Assembly: GCF_033170385.1 (NCBI RefSeq)
Contig: NZ_CP126170.1
Coordinates: forward strand, 3,062,001-3,126,000
Source: Xanthomonas rydalmerensis
GTDB lineage: Bacteria; Pseudomonadota; Gammaproteobacteria; Xanthomonadales; Xanthomonadaceae
Reading direction: 5' to 3'
DNA length: 64,000 nucleotides
A program made the position numbers and the translations under genes. Every line of letters begins with the position of its first letter. Position 1 is the first letter of the stretch. Below, one piece after another: positions 59,130 to 64,000 of this stretch. The notes under the pieces were generated by a model that did not search any database, was not told where the DNA came from, and worked only from the letters and a program-made list of their open reading frames with translations.

Positions 59130-60404
59130 ATGATGTCCTCCGCCCTGCGTTCCACGCTCGTCTGCGCCACCCTATTACTCGGTGCCTGCGCCTCCACCCC
59201 TTCCACGCCGTCGCACGCGACCGCCGCGGCCGCCGCACCCAGCGCCGCCGCACCGGCGACGCCGCCAGCGCCGGTGCTGTTGATCTCGATCGACGGCCTG
59301 CGCGCGGACATGCTCGATCGCGGCATCACCCCGAACCTGAGCCGCATGGTCCACGACGGCGTGCGCGCGCAGTGGATGACGCCCTCCTATCCGTCGCTGA
59401 CCTTCCCCAACCACTACACCATCGCCACCGGCCTGCGTCCGGACCACCACGGCATCGTCCACAACAGCATGCAGGACCCGCTGCTGGGCACGTTCCAGAT
59501 CAGCGATCGCGCCGCGGTCGGCGACGGCCGCTGGTGGGGAGGCGAGCCGATCTGGGTCGGCGTCGAGAAAGCCGGCCTGCACGCCGCGACCTGGGCCTGG
59601 CCGGGCAGCGAGGCGGCCATCCAGGGCGTGCGCCCCAGCCGTCGCCAGGCCTTCGACGCCGACATGCCGCCGAACGCACGGGTCGATCAGGTGCTGGGCT
59701 GGCTCGACGATACCGGCGCACCGCGTCCGCAGTTGCTGACGCTGTACTTCGAACAGGTGGACGAAGCCGGCCACGACCATGGCCCGGAGTCGCGGGAATA
59801 CGCGCAGGCCATCGCCAGCATCGATGCGGCGATCGGGCATCTGCTCGACGGCCTGGCGCAGCGCGGCGAGCTGGACCGCATCAACCTGGTGCTGGTGTCC
59901 GACCATGGCATGGCCGCGGTGCCGCCCAAGCAGGTGCTGGCGGTCGAGGAGATGGTCCCGCCGCAACAGGTCACGGTGATCAGCTACGGGCAGTCGGTAG
60001 GCATCGCCCCGCGCCCGGGCCAGCAGGCGGCAGTGGAAGCGCGGCTGCTCGGCGCGCACCCGCAGTACGACTGCTGGCGCAAGGGCGAACTGCCGGCGCG
60101 CTGGCACTACGGCAGCAACCCGCGCATCCCGCCGATCGTGTGCCAGATGCACGAGGGCTGGGATGCGCTGCCGCGTGCGCGCATCGCCGAGAAGCCGCGC
60201 AGCCTGCGCGGCTCGCATGGCTACGACCCGGCGCTGCCGTCGATGCGTGCGGTGTTCGTCGCCCGCGGCCCGGCCTTCCGCCAGGGCGTCACCCTGCCGC
60301 CGATCGACAACGTCGACGTCTATCCCTTGCTGACCCGCCTGCTCGGCATCCCCGCCGCGCCCAACGACGGCGATCCGCAGGCGCTGCTGCCGGCGCTGCG
60401 CTAG
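59130..60404 (+). CDS. Nucleotide pyrophosphatase/phosphodiesterase lipoprotein
   Basis: A 424-residue member of the alkaline phosphatase superfamily that splits nucleotide pyrophosphates and phosphodiesters outside the cytoplasm. A lipobox (LLLGAC) follows the signal. The zinc-binding Asp is in LISIDGLRADM and the nucleophilic Thr in SLTFPNHYT. Counted from the second Met, it is Thr90, the nucleophile reported for the X. axonopodis NPP. Further ligands are in FEQVDEAGHDHG, SDHGM and SHGYD. The first two codons are both ATG and either could start. Confidence 0.93.
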   Translation: MMSSALRSTLVCATLLLGACASTPSTPSHATAAAAAPSAAAPATPPAPVLLISIDGLRADMLDRGITPNLSRMVHDGVRAQWMTPSYPSLTFPNHYTIATGLRPDHHGIVHNSMQDPLLGTFQISDRAAVGDGRWWGGEPIWVGVEKAGLHAATWAWPGSEAAIQGVRPSRRQAFDADMPPNARVDQVLGWLDDTGAPRPQLLTLYFEQVDEAGHDHGPESREYAQAIASIDAAIGHLLDGLAQRGELDRINLVLVSDHGMAAVPPKQVLAVEEMVPPQQVTVISYGQSVGIAPRPGQQAAVEARLLGAHPQYDCWRKGELPARWHYGSNPRIPPIVCQMHEGWDALPRARIAEKPRSLRGSHGYDPALPSMRAVFVARGPAFRQGVTLPPIDNVDVYPLLTRLLGIPAAPNDGDPQALLPALR

Positions 60405-60441
60405 GGCGCCCGCACGGGGCGACGCGTGCGACAATGGCCGC

Positions 60442-61863
60442 ATGCACTCGCCCGACTCCGCGCAACCGCCGCGTCTGCGCCAACTGATCTCGCAAGAGAG
60501 CTGGAAACAGCGCGCCGTGCTGTGGGGCGGCGCGGTAGCGGTGGCGCTGGTCTCCATCGTCTTCGCCAAGGCCAGCGACGCCGCCTTCCACGTGTTTCAG
60601 CGCATCATCGGGCATTCGCCGTGGTGGGCGTTGCTGCTGACCCCGAGCGTCTTCGCCCTGCTCGCCTGGCTCACCAACGGCGCGCTGCGCCCTACCCGCG
60701 GCAGCGGCATTCCGCAGGTGATCGCCGCGCTGGAGCGCCCCGACGACGGCTTCCGCCAGGCCAACCTGTCGCTGCGCGTGTCCGTGGGCAAGCTGATGCT
60801 GACCACCATGGCCTTGTTCGGCGGCGCTTCGATCGGCCGCGAAGGCCCGACCGTGCACGTCGGCGCCAGCCTGATGTACGTGTTCGGGCGCTGGTTCGGC
60901 TTCCGCGATGCGCGCCAGGCCAGCCATTTCCTGCTGGCCGGCGGCGCCGCCGGCATCGCCGCCGCGTTCAACACGCCCCTGGCGGGCGTGGTGTTCGCCA
61001 TCGAGGAACTGAGCGGGCGCTTCGAGCACCACTTTTCCGGCACCCTGCTGACCGCGGTGATCGTCGGCGGCGTGATCTCGCTGGGCCTGCTCGGCGACTA
61101 CACCTACTTCGGCCGGGTCGCCACCGCCGGCCTGCCGCTGGGCAAGGCGTGGCTGGCGATCCTGCTGTGCGGCGTGGTCGCCGGCCTGCTCGGCGGCGCT
61201 TTCGCGCGCATGGTGCTGCTGACCGTCGCCGGCAAGCCGCGCTGGCTGGGCGAGCTGCGCCGGCGCCAGCCGGTCCTGCTGGCCGCACTGTGCGGCCTGG
61301 CGCTGGTGCTGCTGGGCCTGATCTTCGGCACCGGCGCGTTCGGTACCGGCTACGAGCAGGCGCGCAGCCTGGTGCAGGGGCACGCCAGCGTCGGCCACGA
61401 ATTCGGCCTGATGAAGCTGCTGGCGAACCTGGTGTCCTACGTCGCCGGCATTCCCGGCGGCCTGTTCTCGCCGGCCCTGGCGGTCGGCGCCGGGCTCGGC
61501 CACAACCTGGCCGTGCTGATGCCGGGCGTGGACCCGCGCATCTTCGTGCTGCTGGGCATGTGCGCCTATCTCACCGGGGTGACCCAGGCGCCGCTGACCT
61601 CGGCGGTGATCTCGCTGGAACTCACCGACAGCAGCGACATGCTGCTGCCGATCCTGGCCACGGTACTGATCGCCCGCGGCGCCTCGGCGCTGGTCTGCCG
61701 CACGCCGATCTATCGCGGCCTGGCCGAGCTGTTGCTGGTGGCGCCGCCGCCGGCGCCCGCGCCGCCTGCCGAAGAGGAAGCGCCGATCTCGCTGGCCGCC
61801 GATCTGGCCGGCAGCGACCACGACGACCGCGACGACGGCCCCACCGCGCCACGTCCGCACTGA
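60442..61863 (+). CDS. ClC-type chloride/proton antiporter
   Basis: A 473-residue membrane protein with the ClC signatures GSGIPQV, GREGPTVH (gating Glu) and the AIEEL segment with the proton-pathway Glu, and the helix N segment VAGIPGGLFSPALAVGAG. These residues fit a coupled antiporter rather than a channel. The C-terminal tail is acidic and lacks CBS domains. No partner gene is nearby. Confidence 0.9.
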   Translation: MHSPDSAQPPRLRQLISQESWKQRAVLWGGAVAVALVSIVFAKASDAAFHVFQRIIGHSPWWALLLTPSVFALLAWLTNGALRPTRGSGIPQVIAALERPDDGFRQANLSLRVSVGKLMLTTMALFGGASIGREGPTVHVGASLMYVFGRWFGFRDARQASHFLLAGGAAGIAAAFNTPLAGVVFAIEELSGRFEHHFSGTLLTAVIVGGVISLGLLGDYTYFGRVATAGLPLGKAWLAILLCGVVAGLLGGAFARMVLLTVAGKPRWLGELRRRQPVLLAALCGLALVLLGLIFGTGAFGTGYEQARSLVQGHASVGHEFGLMKLLANLVSYVAGIPGGLFSPALAVGAGLGHNLAVLMPGVDPRIFVLLGMCAYLTGVTQAPLTSAVISLELTDSSDMLLPILATVLIARGASALVCRTPIYRGLAELLLVAPPPAPAPPAEEEAPISLAADLAGSDHDDRDDGPTAPRPH

Positions 61864-62009
61864 GCGGCGGTTGGTCCTGCGCGGCGGCTCGCCCTGAGCG
61901 GCCGCGTGTCCTGAGCGGCAGCGCGATCGGGATGACGTTTCGCTCCGTCCTGCTCCACTGCAAGCCGTCCACCCCCGCATCACGGCACTGCCAGGCATGC
62001 ACGCCAGGC

Positions 62010-62036
62010 AAAAAAAACGCGGCGCAAGCGCCGCGT
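62010..62036 (-). terminator. Terminator of the bTHX gene
   Basis: Stem ACGCGGCGC/GCGCCGCGT with a 2-nt loop. On the minus strand it is followed by seven to eight T. Confidence 0.9.
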
Positions 62037-62058
62037 TCTTCGTCAACCGGTGGCTGGC

Positions 62059-62244
62059 TCAGCCGGCCTTGGCGACCGTCTTCTTGGCCACGGCCTTCTT
62101 CACCGCCGGGGCCTTGACCACCGACTTCTTCGCGGCCGGCGCGGCAGCGCCCACGGCCACCTTGCTCACGCTGTGCGAGCGCGAATTGCCGTAGCTGGCG
62201 TTGTAGCGCTTGCCCTTGGCGGTCTTGCGGTCACCCTTACCCAT
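62059..62244 (-). CDS. thx: 30S ribosomal protein bTHX with Lys/Ala-rich tail
   Basis: A 61-residue basic protein. The first 25 residues (MGKGDRKTAKGKRYNASYGN) match the small ribosomal protein THX, which fits into the head of the 30S subunit. The remaining tail (APAAKKSVVKAPAVKKAVAK) is an extension of the PAKKA type also seen in the window's DksA. ATG 62244 was chosen because AGGAG stands nine bases before it; an ATG two codons upstream would place AGGAG too close. Confidence 0.88.
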   Translation of the reverse strand: MGKGDRKTAKGKRYNASYGNSRSHSVSKVAVGAAAPAAKKSVVKAPAVKKAVAKKTVAKAG

Positions 62245-62355
62245 GCTCATCGACTCCTGAATGTGTTTGCGAAAACCCCCGCGAGCTGCACGGGGTTTGG
62301 CGAGGCCAACGCGGTCAGCGCCCTCGCGCAAGGGCGGCAAGACTACCACGTGCGC

Positions 62356-62769
62356 TCAGTGGGCGCAGCTTGCGTCGTGCACGTGGCCGTGGTTCAGCCG
62401 CAGGTTGAGTAGGTGGGCCAGCCCGACCAGGGTGCCGCCGAAGGTCATGATCGCCGCATGCGGCGCCACCGCGTGGTGCAACGCCGGCACCAGCAACCCG
62501 GCCCACAGCGACAACAGGCCCAGCAGCAGCAATCCCAGCGCCTGCCACACGCGATGGCGGCGATAGCCGAGCACCAGGCTGAACAGGCCGAGGCACGTCA
62601 CGAACAGCACCAGGGTGCGCTCCACGCCGTCGCCCAACCACATCGACAGGCCCAGCGACGGCAGCACCGCCAGCGCCAGCGGCAACACCGCGCAATGCAC
62701 CGCGCACAGGAGCGAACCGGTGGCGCCGAGGCGGTCGAGCGCGGCGCGCAGATCGAACGGTGAGGACAT
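62356..62769 (-). CDS. MerC-domain membrane protein
   Basis: A 137-residue four-helix membrane protein. The first helix contains the MerC-type paired cysteines in LLCAVHCAVLPLALAV; the remaining helices follow after short loops. The His/Asp/Cys-rich end (GHVHDASCAH) suggests metal contact. Mercury transport is unlikely without other mer genes. The divergent TonB receptor with a His-rich N-terminus suggests zinc or another metal. Confidence 0.8.
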   Translation of the reverse strand: MSSPFDLRAALDRLGATGSLLCAVHCAVLPLALAVLPSLGLSMWLGDGVERTLVLFVTCLGLFSLVLGYRRHRVWQALGLLLLGLLSLWAGLLVPALHHAVAPHAAIMTFGGTLVGLAHLLNLRLNHGHVHDASCAH

Positions 62770-62922
62770 GACGGTCGGCACGGTTGAAAGTGTTACGGAA
62801 TAATATAACATTCGGCCGCCGGCGACCAGCGCGTCCCGCGCCCCTTCCTGGACTGTCCGCCGCGATTGCGCGGCGCCGGTCGCGCGCGCGTCGCCACGAA
62901 CATCCCTCCAAATGGAATGCCC

Positions 62923-64000
62923 ATGCCCTCTTCCCGCCCCGCCCTGCTCCGCCGTTCCGCCCTGTCCCTGGCCCTGCTTGGCCTGTTGAGCCCGTCGCTG
63001 GCCCTCGCCGCCGACCCGACCACCACGACGACCGCCGCCGATGCCACGCCGCCGGCCAGCGACAGCCGCCACGGCGCAGGCCACACGCAGGACCGGCACG
63101 TGAAGGACATGGACCAGGTGGTGGTCACCGCCAGCCCGCTGCGCGATGCCGCCGGCGCACTGAGCCAGCCGGTGGACGTGCTGGCCGGCGAGCGCCTGGA
63201 CGAGAACCGCGGCGCCAGCATCGGCGAGACCGTGGCCAGCCTGCCGGGCGTGCAGAGTTCCAACTTCGGCCCCGGCGTGGGCCGGCCGATCATCCGCGGC
63301 CTCGACGGCCCGCGCGTGGCGGTGCTCAACGACGGCCTGTCCTCGCAGGACGTGTCCACGGTCAGCCAGGACCATTCGCCGGCGGTGGAACCGTTCCTGG
63401 CCGACCAGATCGAGGTGCTGAAGGGCCCGTCGACCCTGCTGTACGGCTCCGGCGCCATCGGCGGCGTGGTCAACGTGGTCGACGGGCGCATCGCCGAGAC
63501 CCCGGTCGACGGCGTGCACGGCCGTGCCGAGGCGCGCTGGGAAGGCGGCGACAAGAGCGGCAACACCGACATGTTCCGGGTCGACGCCGGCAACGGCAGC
63601 GGCCTGTCGATCCATGCCGACGGCGTGTATCGGAATCTGAAGGACTACGACACGCCGCAGGGCCCGCAGCTCAATTCGTTCGTCAAGTCCAAGGTCGGCT
63701 CGATCGGCAGTTCGCTGGCCGGCGACTGGGGCTTCGTCGGCGTGTCGGTCTCGCGCTTCCGCGACGACTACGGCAACCCGGGCGAACCCGGCGATCCGGC
63801 CGCCGGCGAGCGCGGCGTGTCGCTGCAGCTGCACCAGGACCGCTTCGAGCTCAAGGGCGCGCTGAACGACCCGTGGGGCGACGGCAGCGCGCTGCGCTAC
63901 AGCTTCGGCCACACCGCCTACACCCACACCGAGTTCGAAGGCGCGGAAGTGGGCACCAAGTTCGACAAGCGCGCCAACGAAGGCCGCGTGGAGGCCTCCT
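62923..64000 (+). CDS. TonB-dependent receptor, partial (ZnuD-like)
   Basis: The first 359 codons of an outer-membrane receptor cut by the window end. A signal peptide is followed by a His-rich stretch (DSRHGAGHTQDRHVKDMD), the TonB box-like DQVVVTASPL, and the plug domain (GASIGETVASLPGV, PIIRGLDGPRVAVLNDG, EVLKGPSTLLYGSGAIGGVV), then barrel strands. The His-rich N-terminus and the PIIRGLDGPRV plug segment resemble ZnuD-type zinc receptors. The start ATG 62923 precedes a good signal peptide. Confidence 0.9.
   Translation, partial: MPSSRPALLRRSALSLALLGLLSPSLALAADPTTTTTAADATPPASDSRHGAGHTQDRHVKDMDQVVVTASPLRDAAGALSQPVDVLAGERLDENRGASIGETVASLPGVQSSNFGPGVGRPIIRGLDGPRVAVLNDGLSSQDVSTVSQDHSPAVEPFLADQIEVLKGPSTLLYGSGAIGGVVNVVDGRIAETPVDGVHGRAEARWEGGDKSGNTDMFRVDAGNGSGLSIHADGVYRNLKDYDTPQGPQLNSFVKSKVGSIGSSLAGDWGFVGVSVSRFRDDYGNPGEPGDPAAGERGVSLQLHQDRFELKGALNDPWGDGSALRYSFGHTAYTHTEFEGAEVGTKFDKRANEGRVEAS

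Noticed and set aside
62791..62813. Full Zur box before the TonB receptor
   Set aside because: Only one half-site fits; the spacing to the other TGTTA is 10 instead of 5 nt. Kept as a finding of low weight, not as a feature.

Overview
The window is a chromosomal segment of a high-GC gammaproteobacterium of the Xanthomonadaceae, most likely Xanthomonas or a very close relative. The clearest signs are an N-acetylornithine-type arginine cluster (acetylornithine carbamoyltransferase next to argG and argE), a Xanthomonas-type nucleotide pyrophosphatase lipoprotein, a DksA with a long Lys/Ala/Pro tail, a plant-pectin pectinesterase with a KDG permease, and several dispersed palindromic repeat families. 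The species cannot be fixed from the sequence alone. No tRNA, rRNA, CRISPR array or prophage was recognised.

Layout. 1-3553 (minus): argE (cut by the window edge), a GNAT acetyltransferase, argG and argF'. 3851-8195: an envelope protein, cysS, then sufE overlapping an MFS exporter. 8328-11347: an alpha/beta hydrolase, a low-GC tract with gene remnants (one resembling a HlyD-type exporter N-terminus) and two small secreted proteins. 11600-15480: dksA (minus), then yidD-pyrC-M23 peptidase in overlapping order; the 3' end of the peptidase gene is partly duplicated. 15958-18593: a papain-like amidase and a 7TM diguanylate cyclase. 19006-20187: pectinesterase behind a LacI-type operator candidate. 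20215-24662 (minus): a prenyl-synthase-like protein, gph, ubiG, mtaD and a TMEM175-like channel. 24790-26490: efp and its modifying enzyme epmB, divergent. 26552-29637: a PhnD-like sensor with a GGDEF/EAL protein. 29762-31466: trmJ and suhB, divergent. 31949-34096: a chemoreceptor with a textbook sigma-28 promoter. 34255-35488: an IS110-family element. 35652-40427 (minus): tgt-yajC-secD-secF. 40590-49731: an ABC exporter, a beta-lactamase-fold hydrolase, a DUF72 protein, kdgT, a DMT exporter, a GAF-GGDEF protein and rluF. 49965-56837: a DEAD-box helicase, an S4 protein, ubiH and small envelope proteins. 57012-59008: an Ada/AraC/AlkA fusion with ogt. 59130-64000: NPP, a ClC transporter, ribosomal protein bTHX, and a MerC-like protein divergent from a TonB receptor cut by the window end.

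The most interesting object is the IS110-family element. Its 5' non-coding segment can be read as a bridge RNA. Its four guide segments match, in the expected polarity, the two sides of the CT core at the actual insertion site (a disrupted copy of the local palindromic repeat) and the two ends of the element joined as a circle. The joined ends also create a sigma-70-like promoter pointing into the bridge RNA.

The second notable signal is a family of short arrays that always contain exactly four 7-bp units of GGGATTC type. They lie at gene borders, often as inverted pairs, and in argE, argG and argF' they are part of the coding sequence.
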